From: Rhabditoides inermis
Taxonomy: Eukaryota > Nematoda > Chromadorea > Rhabditida > Rhabditidae
Length of the DNA: 64,000 nt
Direction of reading: 5' to 3'
Assembly (NCBI GenBank): GCA_963966185.1
Contig: CAWZYM010000242.1
Location: 414,001 to 478,000, forward strand
Of this stretch, positions 10,615-21,236 are shown piece by piece (position 1 is the first letter of the stretch; every line of letters starts with the position of its first letter). The translations under genes were made by a program, and so were the position numbers. Below the pieces are notes generated by a model that saw only the letters and a list, made by a program, of their open reading frames with translations, was not told the origin of the DNA and searched no databases.

Positions 10615-12422
10615 TCAATACACACTGCGGGAGCGTAGATTGGCGGGGGAAGTGAGTGCAGTGACCGTGACTCTCTTCTCGGCACTTCGACGGCACTGCA
10701 GGAGGAGAGTGGCCTGCTGGGACAGCTCCGTCCGCAGCTCAGCACTACAAACAAAACACATCAACGATACAATACAAAACACTATACGTTTATTATGATT
10801 GTATCATTGACACAATGCGTTATGTGTGAGTGCGCCTCTGACATTATCTAAATGTACAATGCACATTATCGAGAAAGTATTGTAAACACTGTAGTTATAC
10901 TTACTCAGGAATGTATTCACATGTCAGTCGGGTGTCATTAGAGTTCATCTACTGAATTGGGGATTCAATTTTTCGCAATTTCCGAACGGTACCATACACA
11001 GGTGTGAAACTGATACAGTTTATTTCTTATGCGAAAACAGGAAGTAGCAAAGTGATCACGAAAGCACGATTGTCTGCGGTCTCGAGACCTCGTCATTTAT
11101 TTGAGTTTCGCTTACATGCGTACCTGAATCCGACCAGGGTTGCTGTCTGCACTACTGCAGTTGCAATCACCAGAAAGTAGTACTGAAAACAATAACATAT
11201 TTTGATATCTAAAAGGCTACAGTAGGAAATCCGCCAGGTCTTCATAAACATTTACATATGACGTCCTTGAGTGAATCGAGTCTCACCTGTCTTTTCACAT
11301 AGTATCCGAATACGTTGAGTGGATCCTTGACGAATGAGAGTAGGAGTTGGGAAGCACATATGAGGATGGAGGAAAGAAAAGTGACCAGAGCGTGTGCCAG
11401 TAAAGACTTCTGGATCGAGTGCCGGCGACTGCTCTGAAAAGCGATTCTAAAGCGATTCTAGTCCTAAAATCCGATTTCCAATAATTTGTTCTAGTTCGCT
11501 GCGTTTTACGATGGTGCAGACAGTTGCAGTAACATATGATTTATGCATTCTTTAGCGTAGTTCATTTCACTAACCATTGATATTTGGAACCAATACATCA
11601 TCGTGTAGATATTGAACATAGCAGACACACTCGCGACAAATGAAGCAATCGAAACTGTTATGTAGAACGAGTACTGTATATGAATGTTGCAACAAAGTAA
11701 ATTATATTACACCCACTATACTTATGTAAGAGGAATATCCCTTTGTCACATATCCATCTAAGAATGGATCGAAGATGACATCGATTTTGAAGAACCACAA
11801 ACGATAGGATACAGTGAGGAATGAAAAGACAACTATGCAAATCAAGTATATCTTGTTCTTCCATTTGGCAAAAACCTGAAAAATGATATGATGTTTTGAG
11901 TCTCACGTCAGTTTGATTACTTTCACATAAATGAGTGGGTATACGATGGCTATGTTTCGATTGACTGCCATGAGAAGAGTAGCCAGGAGATAGGTGTGTA
12001 GGGCTATTCCCGAACAGAAGAAACATATGGAAGCGACCAGTTGGAATCTGAAAAAGAGAAAATCAACTGGCGCGACGGTTCGTAGTCATGGCACATGGTT
12101 TTGCGTGGTGAGCGACAACACACATTGCTAACAAAGTAGGAAGACTTTTATATCACATTATGGACTCACCTATCGGCAGTAGCCGATCCATTAATCGTAG
12201 TAACTGTTGTATTGATAATGCAACTGATAATCACGAAAATTTCTGCAAATTATTAGTTTACTCATAATCTATTCAACGGAACCACCAACCAGCGAATATA
12301 GCCGTGTGATGGAACGATGATTTCAACTTCTGATTTTTTGAAAAAAATAACATAATAATTATCGAACTCATTACGAAAATCAATACACTTTCGACGAGAA
12401 ACCGCACAATCACGAATATCAT
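10615..12422 (-). CDS. Nematode serpentine chemoreceptor (7TM GPCR, Srv/Srg-like), paralog B
   Basis: Eight exons in transcript order: 12422-12290, 12242-12170, 12047-11921, 11875-11717, 11673-11575, 11433-11287, 11182-11124 and 10744-10615 (TGA). They give 927 nt, 308 residues. Middle exons are exactly the same lengths as in paralog A (73, 127, 159, 99, 147, 59 nt). Only the first exon and the tail differ (133 versus 130 nt; 130 versus 88 nt). The ATG at 12422 opens TM1 (MIFVIVRFLVESVLIFV). TM2-TM3 carry TTVTTINGSATAD, nearly identical to paralog A. NRNIAIVYP follows TM3. TM4 is IYLICIVVFSFLTVSYRL, and TM6 is followed by DPLNVFGYYVKRQ. The C-terminal tail is Ser/Arg-rich and intracellular. 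The role is inferred as chemosensory; the exact family needs a profile search. Confidence 0.88.
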
Positions 12423-13913
12423 GGTTCATGAAGCAGTAATAAGTGCAGTCAATGTGAATACTCGTTGTATGAAGTATGTCTATTATTTATGTTTTGCGCC
12501 GCGAATATAAAAATATTCAAGCAGCAACAAACGACTTCCGTTACTAGAATGTAATTGCTTTGAAAGAAACCTGATACAACATACATATGCATATTACACA
12601 TAACCAACCGATTATGAAAGTCAACTTATGGCAATAAACAGTGAGTCAGTGTTGTCAGTTTAGTTAGTGTGATTGCATGAATAGTCTCATACCGCATGAA
12701 GCTTTGTATAATATAAGATAGAAAGAACAGCGACAAAGAAAGTCACGTTTAGGATGTTGTGCACGGTAGTTTTGATAATTTTATTTTATCTCTTGAAATT
12801 AAGAATCTTTTCAAAAGCTCACAACTCTGATAAACGTGGCGTTTTTGACTGGGTATGTTGTCCACATCCCTGAAGTTCACTCATACACACTACGTACCCG
12901 GATATCGGAATAGGACAGTTCTTATAGGCTGCGTAGGAGCGATAAATTTAGATCTACTGCAGTTAGAAATACGGTGATTACCGTCTGTCTCTCTTGTTTT
13001 GCGCGCTATTATCGAGAGCTGACTTCTCATTCACCCTATCTCGCGAGACTTATTGCGAGCATGGAATCATATATAGTGAGTAACGCTGCGTGCGTGCAGA
13101 ATCACATGCTCGTGTAACAACAGTTCTTTGGAAGAGAGAACAGCGGTGTTTTTCTCACTTGTACTCACGCATCTAAATTCCTAATCTATACTCATCATTA
13201 TGAGGCAATTTAGAGAGAAATAAAGAACCATCTTATGTGGGATAATATCGATTTTATGATTATATCATCATTCAAAATTTTGGTGCGATTAGTTATTGAA
13301 CAGTGTTTCAACATCACACCGATTATCCATGGTTTATCGTTTACTACGTTCGCTCGTGCACGTTTTCAGTTCAATCACGGCGCGTGATCGACGTGTCTGC
13401 CGCAAGAGAGGCCGGTCTTTTGAAAATCTGAGGGATTGCCATGAACGTGAAATACGTGACCTCAAATACAAAGCGATTGGTGAGTTGACTGACAGAAAGC
13501 GATTGGTGAGTTGACTGACGACCGATGACTGACAGAAAAATAAATCTAGACAACCGCTCTCGTTTACGTATAAAAAGTGTTTTCTACGCACCCGAGTTTC
13601 CAACTTGTCCACACAATTCTCACAACACACTGATTTTGGGAACACATTTATCGCGAAGGAGAGTACGCATGAAACAGACAGTTGTCGACTCGATTTCTTC
13701 GTGATGTCATCGAGGAATCTGTAAGTATGAGTCATATTCACCAGTAAAAAGTAGCAGTAAAACTAAATTTCAATGTTTCTTTGACTTTTCTTTTCGACGT
13801 CTTTCCCATATTTTCACACAAAATCACAGATGCGTTCACAGGTGATTGTGATACACAGGTGTGATAGTCAGTGTCCGAAGTGGAAATGTTTTTTTTAAAG
13901 AGAATGATACATT
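12423..13913. other. Intergenic stretch without a supported gene
   Basis: About 1.5 kb, A/T-rich, upstream of receptor B and downstream of the SXP/RAL-2 gene. It should contain the receptor B promoter and the 3' UTR of the gene ending at 13914. Open frames at 13296-13741 on both strands have no motif or splice support. A short direct repeat (GCGATTGGTGAGTTGACTGAC) occurs twice near 13470-13520. Confidence 0.45.
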
Positions 13914-15086
13914 TTAGACAAGCTTCTGCATTTCCGGGGTGATTTGTGCCTTGGCAGCAGCGGCGGCCGATGCAAAGCGGGAAGCCACCGGGTCAGCCAG
14001 AACTGCCGGTTGGAGCTGCAAACAACATTCCTCTCTCTCCCTCTCCCTCCTCTCTCCCTCTCCCTCCTCTCTCCCTCTCTCTCCCTCTCCCTCCTCTCTC
14101 CCTCTCCCTCTCTCTCCCTCTCTCTCCCTCTCTCTCCCTCTCTCTCCTTCTCTCTCCCTTCCCTCCTTCTCTCTCATGCCCGACTCACAGCAGGCATCAC
14201 AGCGGCGTCCATCTGAAATGACTCGGTGATATGACCCAACCGCTGCCCTCACCGTGTCAGTGCCGGGCTCCACGTGATCGAGTGGCATGACAGCCGCGTT
14301 GATTGTCCCCTCCTCCACCACAGACTCGGACATCGCGCCAGACGACATCTGACAGAAGAGGCGTCTTAGACAAGCAGTTTCAAAGGGACGGCGGCGGAAA
14401 CAATGCGAGTGCGCCGCGTATCCAAGAGAGCCAGAAAAGAAAAGGCGAACGGAAAGGAATAGTGCAACCAGTGGGAAGGACCTAACTTCAGAATTTCATT
14501 AGTGAAGTTGGCGGTAAGGATAGATCGGTTTAAAAAAATCACGATGACTCACGACAGGCTCTACATAGTCAGCTGGCATGACAGCGGGGTGGAAGACGTC
14601 ATCGGTGGAAGGCAGCGGGTCAGACAGAGAGAGGTCCGCTGCGTCGGACGCATCGGTCTTCTGGAAAGACACGAGATGAGAGAAGACCCTGGCAGACCGA
14701 CCTTGTTCTTCTTGTTGTTGCCCTTCTTGTTCTTTCCGCCCTTCTTCTTGTCTTTCTTCTCCCCATTCTTCTTGCCACCATTCAATCCGTGGAACGGGCG
14801 CATCGATCCTCCCTTTTTGGGAAGAGACAGAGCGCCCAGGAGCTTGAGCATCTGGCCCACCTAAAACAACTCTCTCCCTCTCTCTCCTTCTCTCTTCTTC
14901 CTCTCTCTTCTCTCTCTCCTCTCTCCCAACCTTAGGGTCGAATCGATCCATGGTCTCATGAATGGCGGTCTTCTTATCCTCTCCGGTCATTGTGTCGTTG
15001 TTCATGATGGTATCCACCTTGAATTATACATGTTGGAGGAAGAGAGAGAGAGAGGGGCGGGAGGGAGAGAGAGAGAGAGGGAGAGA

Positions 15087-15117
<31 letters not shown>

Positions 15118-16589
15118 GCTGACCTGTGCGAATGCGTCATCCAGCTGGTGGATCACATCCGTCATATTCTTCTTCACCTCGGCGATCTTCGCAGTCACAT
15201 TCTTCTCAAACTCGGCCAGTTTTTCTTCCTGAAAGACGAGAGTTTCTCTCTCCCTCCTTCCCTCTCTCCCTCCTTCCCTCTCCCCCCCCCTCCTTCCCTC
15301 TCTCCCTCCCTCCCTCTCCCTCTCTCACCCACCATTCCGTTGTCCTTTGCCCACTTGCCGAGCTTCTCCCTCACTTCCTTCCTGGTTGTGTTGTGGATGT
15401 CAATCGAGTTGAATACGTTGAGCAGCCCCGACTCCTGTTCCGAGGTGAGGTTGGTGAGGAAAGTGGGAGTGGGAAGGGCGAGGGTCTGTAAGGGACTGGA
15501 GTCACCAGAAGGGGGCTCTGCAAGTGTGCGTACCCTGTTGACCTCTCGGATGGCGTCTCGGCTGAACTTGCCCAGGTCTCGGGTCATGTCACTCACGACT
15601 GGCATCACAGCCAGTTCCGGCATCACATTCAACTCCGGCTGAAACGATGTGATCGTTATAGAGACAGAGGGCGTTATAGAGATATTACGAGGGTTTTTAC
15701 ATTATATGCACATGCAATGCGTAAATGCGTAAATCAGAGAGATTATGAATTTGCGTTTTTATTACTGCACTATCACTTCAGTATCTTTTGAACAACCTGC
15801 TAGTTCCCTTATCAAACGCGATTCCTTTCAGCTTTCACTCATCATCTCACCTGGTCGAGCACATTTTCGGAGATGACCATTGGCATGGGCTGAATGAGGG
15901 GGTTGATCAGAGGATTCTGCACCATCGCCTCGTCCGTCTGCAGTGAATCCTTTCTTCATCTTTTTCTTCACATTCACTTGTTTGCAATACCACCCGATTC
16001 CCAATTCTTTTCACTCACAGGATCCTCTTCGTTGAGTGCGAGCATAGCTGGCTGAGCAGCGACCAGAGTATGCGCCATGGTTGCGATGCTCTGCGAAGGA
16101 GGCAAACATGATATGTGGAAATAGTATAGAACCAGTCACATGACCGTCACTTACAGACGGACGGACGGTTAGGCCGTTTTCTATATATTAGGATAGTATG
16201 TAATAATGAAATAGTATAGTATTGAAACGAATTTTCAAAAATCTCTGTGACTCTGTGTAAAAGGGAAAAATTTAATCTCATCGGTGTTATACACTCACTG
16301 CCCTCAATTAAGACACACTCACCTCTCCGAGTGCGCTGTCGGTGGCGTCGCTGTCGTCGAAAGTCATCATCACCTGAAACGATGTTACTCTGATAGAGAT
16401 AGAGAGAGAAAGAGAGAGAGAAAGAAAGAGAGAGAGAAAGAGAGAAAGAGAGAGAGAGAGAGAGAGGAGGGAGAGAGAGAGAGGGGGAGAGAGAGTGAGC
16501 CTGACCGGCACTTCGCCTCCTTGATTTTCCGCCACGAACATCGCACTCGCAGTGGCTGCTGCCACCGCCAGAAGAACCAGAGTCTTCAT
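13914..16589 (-). CDS. Secreted SXP/RAL-2 family (DUF148) protein
   Basis: Thirteen exons in transcript order: 16589-16506, 16373-16323, 16090-16019, 15937-15851, 15638-15534, 15485-15333, 15228-15124, 15017-14931, 14860-14702, 14660-14553, 14348-14253, 14212-14189 and 14015-13914 (TAA). They give 1,233 nt, 410 residues. Every exon is a multiple of three and every intron is phase 0. The start MKTLVLLAVAAATASA is a clear signal peptide. The DUF148 core spans exons 6-9 (PTFLTNLTSEQESGLLNVFN, LGKWAKDNGM, EFEKNVTAKIAEVKKNMTD, TMTGEDKKTAIHETM). The domain is nematode-specific, secreted and of unknown biochemical role; some members are parasite antigens. A Lys/Gly/Asn-rich linker follows, then repeated AVMP modules in the last exons. 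Length exceeds a minimal family member because of these additions. Several introns are (GA)n/(CT)n tracts. Confidence 0.87.
14028..14176. repeat. (CT)n/CCCTCT tract in SXP/RAL-2 intron 12
   Basis: A pyrimidine tract of about 150 bp with CCCTCTCT periodicity, filling the intron before the last exon. Confidence 0.9.
14866..14930. repeat. (CT)n tract in SXP/RAL-2 intron 8
   Basis: CT-rich run filling the 70-bp intron between exons 15017-14931 and 14860-14702. Confidence 0.85.
15039..15118. repeat. (GA)n tract in SXP/RAL-2 intron 7
   Basis: GA run of about 80 bp. The polarity is opposite to that of the neighbouring intron tracts. Confidence 0.9.
15245..15327. repeat. (CT)n/(CCCT)n tract in SXP/RAL-2 intron 6
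   Basis: CCCTCCTT/CTCT-rich run filling the intron between exons 15485-15333 and 15228-15124. Confidence 0.85.
16382..16497. repeat. (GA)n tract in SXP/RAL-2 intron 1
   Basis: GA/GAAA-rich run of about 115 bp between the signal-peptide exon and exon 2. Confidence 0.9.
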
Positions 16590-17190
16590 TGCGTCCTGAA
16601 ATGAGCAGTACCTAGTACAATAGCAAAGTTACAGTAGAATAGTAGTAACGCGGTAATTTGAAAGTAACATCATGGTTCGCACGGATGAGTGTGCAAGCAT
16701 TACAGTACAATCTGATCATTTGCGGACCAACCTTATATGGTAGCTCGTGTGTCATCCGATTATCCGTTACTGCCACGTGTGATTTGGGGAAATCCCTTCG
16801 GGAAAGCTGCCGTAATTGCGAGCGGCTCTTTTTAAACCGCTCGAGTATAGGAAGGGGGAAGGGGATTGAAACACACTGTACTAGTACAAAAAATGCATCA
16901 CATTCAACCCACACTGAACATCGATGCATGGGTTGATGTCATACTCAGAGGTTCAAAAAAAAAGCAGCAGCAGCAGCATGCTGCATTCCTATTATAGCGT
17001 TTTTTTTTCAGAGTCTGTGTATGCGACCTTCATGAATTTGAATTGACTCCGATTCGGCCGTTTCCATAGGGAGCATCCCTCGCTCCTTCCTCCCTTCGAG
17101 ATACATTTCGATTCCCGCTATTCCGGGCCATTCATAGTCAATGTACATATATTACTATGCTGTTTCATAAATAAACTTGTTCGTTAGACA
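16590..17190. other. Spacer upstream of the SXP/RAL-2 start
   Basis: About 600 bp, presumably the promoter region of the minus-strand SXP/RAL-2 gene. A CAGCAGCAGCAGCATGCTGC stretch near 16963-16983 is the only local repeat. No exon seen. Confidence 0.4.
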
Positions 17191-18025
17191 CTTTGATAAT
17201 GAATGCAACGGTGAGTGATTTAGAAGATGATACAGTTTCGTAACATCCATTTTCAGATCGGCTCTGTCCTTTTCAATGTGGATAGAAGAAGTCCCGATGA
17301 AGGATTGCGTCCTGGCAATATGCCAAGTCCTCCAATGCAGGATGAACGCAACCAACGCACTCATCCCCGTTTAATGTGAGCGGACCTTATACCTTATTCA
17401 TTGTTCACAGACTGCTACTTGCTTTCATCATCCAATTTACAAAGCAAACATGTCGATTCTTTCTTTTCAGGGCAATTCATCGTACATGAGTACATAAATT
17501 ACTCGACTGTTTCATATCTGAACTAGATCGATATCTAGATAAATGGGAACTAACTAAAGAGTGAGTGAGTGGAAGTATGATGCATATGTAATTGTTGACT
17601 TTCCAGCTGCAGAATACACTAGATACAACATTGGGATGTGGAGTGGATGTGGACAGAAAAAGGAATCGAATACATCCATCGACCAACTGAGAAGCACTCC
17701 AACAAAACTATAGAGGTAAACATTAGAATTAGAAGATCATCGGAAAAAGTAGAAACGTTGCGATTGCCACTGCAACACCCGAAAAGCGCAGGCTTACGGA
17801 GTATAGTACAGTGAGTATTGCGAGTATACAGTATATGTAAATTTCATGTGTGCTAATGTGTATGCTCTTTTTGTAGGACATCTCCTACCTTCTGGATCCC
17901 GATCGAGTATCTACAGTGCGTGCATACACTTCCGATTGTCCCATACACGAACTGGATCACTCTCACTTCAAATTTCACTCGACGAAATTGTTCGAATATA
18001 TGTGTTTTGTTTCGTTCTGTAATTG
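17191..18025 (+). CDS. Small plus-strand gene or gene fragments (uncertain)
   Basis: I do not recognise this. The best exon is the last, 17878-18025, preceded by CTCTTTTTGTAG, encoding DISYLLDPDRVSTVRAYTSD onward and ending in TGA. An AATAAA follows at 18031. An exon ending at 17713 (KHSNKTIE|GTAAAC) joins it in phase 0. An earlier two-part unit has an ATG at 17199 (MNAT|GTGAGT) followed by TTTTCAG at 17259. The stretches 17125-17375 and 17465-17700 resemble each other in layout and sequence, so one may be a diverged duplicate of the other. No signal peptide or domain is evident. Confidence 0.35.
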
Positions 18026-18188
18026 AGAGAATAAAAAGAACGGAGTTGTTGGATAGGAGATGCAGATGATATTTGGTCCGGAATAAAAGGGGGAGGGGGA
18101 GATGGAGGGAGACCGTGAGAAAGAGAGAGAGAGAGACGAACAAAAATTGTCATCTACCCCTCCTCGAGCGCGCAACTGTATTTCCAGT

Positions 18189-18232
<44 letters not shown>

Positions 18233-18739
18233 CTCCCCCCCCAGTCTCTCCCCCTTTCTCCATGCTCTGATATCAACATACATAGTATAGTTGTAGCGCT
18301 TTCCTTTTGAATTGTTTTTTGTTGTTGTGTTGAACACCTGTCGCCCGGTCTTCGATAGCCATCATCATCTCTTTCCATTGCGCGCGGTTTTTATGGCAAT
18401 CTAGAGACGAACGATTTCCTACCGTAGTCCTAAAGTGTTTTTCCGGCTTTGTGGGTGTCTAGATATTGATGATAGAAATCTACCGTATGCATCTGCTAGG
18501 TAGTTGAGTGGTCTAGATACCGCACAGCCAGAAACCCCAGAGAGTCTACACCTGTTTATCAAACACTGTTCACAAACGAATGCCGACAAGTGTTATCCAT
18601 TTTTCGTTCGATACGGCTTCTAACATCTCATCAGACAATCACCAAGAAGTTGTGAGGATTGAGAGATCACTACATGGAGTGTCGCAGATCAGTTTCACTT
18701 TTTTCAGTTTCACACCTTTCTCTTACTAAAGGCGTGGCC
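18026..18739. other. Spacer with (CT)n tract
   Basis: Contains a (CT)n run at 18190-18230 and a shorter GA run at 18118-18138 which partly complement each other. No exon with coding character seen. Confidence 0.45.
18190..18230. repeat. (CT)n microsatellite
   Basis: Pure CT run of about 40 bp. Confidence 0.9.
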
Positions 18740-20092
18740 AGAGTGGATTCTGACCGCTCAGAAAAGCTATTATTACCCCTCAGAATGCATTTTTACCCCT
18801 CAGAATGACTCAAAGAATAGGTGTGAGAATTGGCTCAGAATGCGATTTCGCCCTCAGAATAGCCCTCAGAATGGCTTTGAGAGGAATTGTGCTGCGAATA
18901 TGATCTGGGTCTCGGAACGAACTCCCTTATTAACAAATGTCTGACTGCTGGCAACTTGCCCTGCCCGACTTGCGGCGGGAAAACAGCTGATCTCATGATG
19001 ACAATGAAACTTGCTTGACTTTTGTTATTTTTTCATCGTTTTCCGAGATTCTTTTTGTTTTCTTGTTTTAAGTAGCACAATAATAAACACTATATGTTGT
19101 TTGAATAACGTTTGATTGCGATTCTTGCCATATTTCGCATGTTTTTGAAGATGCTCGGATTCTGTGTCACTTTGTGCTGATTTCACTGAAGAAAGCAAAA
19201 ACAAGTTTCATCGAGCCGTCTCGCTGTCATGTCTGTTTCAATACGTTTCATGTCTATTTTGTACTACCTCATTTCACTTTTTTCAGGAGCAATCGATAAT
19301 CGATCTATTGGATGGGAAGAACCAAAAACAAGAGGAAACAAGATAATCAAGAACGACGACAACCATCACATCATAAATGTATAAATTACCGCAGTTCTCA
19401 GACTGGTCATTTGCATACTAATAAATTTATCAAACAATTCGAGATGGTTCATATTCATATTTTGTTGTTGTCTTGGTGTCTTGGACCCATCCATCGATTC
19501 AACTAAGAGCGGTCCTTCTTATATCGATCGATTATCGATTGCTCCTGAAAAAAGTGAAATGAGGTAGTACAAAATAGACATGAAACGTATTGAAACAGAC
19601 ATGACAGCGAGACGGCTCGATGAAACTTGTTTTTGCTTTCTTCAGTGAAATCAGCACAAAATGACACAGAATCCGAGCATCTTCAAAAAACATGCGAAAT
19701 ATGGCAAGAATCGCAATGAAACGTTATTCAAACATCATATAGTGTTTATTATTGTGCTACTTAAAACAAGAAAACAAAAAGAATCTCGGAAAACGATGAA
19801 AAAATAACAAAATTCAAGCAAGTTTCATTGTCATCATGAGATCAGCTGTTTTCCCGCCGCAAGTCGGGCAGGGCAAGTTGCCAGCAGTCAGACATTTGTT
19901 AATAAGGGAGTTCGTTCCGAGACCCAGATCATATTCGCAGCAAAATTTCTCTCAAAGCCATTCTGAGGGCTATTCTGAGGGCGAAATCGCATTCTGAGCC
20001 AATTCTCACACCTATTCTTTGAGTCATTCTGAGGGGTAAAAATGCATTCTGAGGGGTAATAGTAGCTTTTCTGAGGGGTCAGAATCCACTCT
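18740..20092. mobile_element. Foldback element with ~566-bp inverted arms
   Basis: Left arm 18740-19305 and right arm 19526-20092 are near-perfect reverse complements, for example AGAGTGGATTCTGACC at the outer ends and CAGGAGCAATCGATAATCGA at the inner ends. They enclose a 220-bp loop. The outer 150 bp of each arm carry repeated TTCTGAGG motifs, as in the adjacent MITE. No transposase frame is present, so it is non-autonomous. The close match of the arms suggests recent origin or gene conversion. Confidence 0.85.
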
Positions 20093-20109
20093 AAAAAACT
20101 TAGTGTTAG

Positions 20110-20293
20110 TAAAGGCGAGGTCAGATTCGATTATGCATCAAAAAGCCGCTTCATGATACAAAAAGGCACTTTCTGAGAATCTTTCTGGGGGTGGGCGCGT
20201 GTTCTGAGATCTTACTGAGGATCTTTCTGGGGATCTTTCTGGGATCTTTCTGAGGGTTTTTTGCCAGAAAAGTTGAGTCTGACCTCTACTTTA
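20110..20293. mobile_element. Short MITE with subterminal TTCTGAGG repeats, copy 2
   Basis: Ends TAAAGGCGAGGTCAGATTC and GAGTCTGACCTCTACTTTA form the inverted repeat. Interior TTCTGAG/GATCTTTC motifs match copy 1 at 7636-7843 with several small indels. It starts 18 bp beyond the foldback's right arm. Confidence 0.75.
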
Positions 20294-20344
20294 CGCACTA
20301 TTTTTCACCGAAAAAAAGACTACAATACTCCACTACTGGGAATT

Positions 20345-20760
20345 AGTGAGCATCCTTTCGCCGATGCAGATTTCGCGAAGACAGCCACGTCATCCGCATA
20401 GGCGAGGTGTGTCAGCTGCTTCCCGTCGATGTCGAAGCCGGCGCCGCTGTACTTGAAATCCAATGCCCTTATACACCTTCGCAAGAACGCTGTTGAAGAT
20501 GTAAGGTGAGAGGGGACAGCCTTGCCGAGCTCCTTTTCCGATAGAGATGTCAGCCTTCGAATGTCGTAGGGCCACTCGCGTCTTTCAAGTAGAGTAGATC
20601 GCCTGCATCAGCCGTATGTAGCTCGCATCCATTTTGTCTTCTGGTCCATGCGTCGTCGAACTCATGTCGTACACCTTCTTCTAGTCGACGAATATAACGT
20701 AGAGTTGTAGGTTGTAGGTGTAGCGGTGCGCACGGTGGAAAAATAACTATTGTAAAATAA
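20345..20760 (-). pseudogene. Decayed LINE reverse-transcriptase fragment
   Basis: Pieces of an RT lie in order on the minus strand but with stops and frame changes: YVIFVD-stop-KKVYD (motif A like) near 20690, YIRLMQAIYST then a stop near 20600, GARQGCPLSPYIFN (motif B) near 20520, and HLAYADDVAVFAKSAS (motif C) near 20385. The non-LTR type is clear but differs from the CR1-like LINE next to it, so it is an independent, older insertion. It is non-functional. Confidence 0.75.
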
Positions 20761-21023
20761 TAATGTTTTTTTTCGAGGCGGAAGTGGCGAGGCCGCTTCA
20801 ATCACCCTGGATACCGTGTTGCTCGCCAGTCATCCCCATTTCATTCCCCATATTACCCGGGTATTACCCGACACCCGCTCTTCCACCGTATACCAGTTTT
20901 GCGTTTTTCCTTTTGTATTCTTGTTTCTCTAACCTCTAACTCTTCTCATCTAGATGTGAGTTCTTTGCGTTCTCTGTTCTCTGTCTCCTCCCAACTCTCT
21001 CAGTGGCTGCCTTCAAAGGCGTC
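20761..21023. other. Spacer between LINE copies
   Basis: No gene seen. A TCATCTAG|ATGTGAG string at 20946-20960 has splice-like character and could be a tiny exon border of a host gene interrupted by the LINE, but nothing confirms it. Confidence 0.3.
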
Positions 21024-21236
21024 TTTTTTTTATTGTTGGTATTGCGTTTATCTCACTACTCATAGAGAGTAACGAGGATATAGCCGTACCAATTGTTCTC
21101 AGCCGAAAACAAGACAGAGCCTTGGATTATAACGACTGTGAGAACTAGATTAGTTCAACCAACGTGCTATATAAGCACGCTAGTCGATAAAAACAACTGT
21201 TAGTAGGATAAAACACCGTCTCCGACGGTCACAAAT

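Noticed and set aside
13296..13741. Open frames of 72 and 135 codons on opposite strands
   Set aside because: No motif, signal peptide, splice continuation or recognisable composition.
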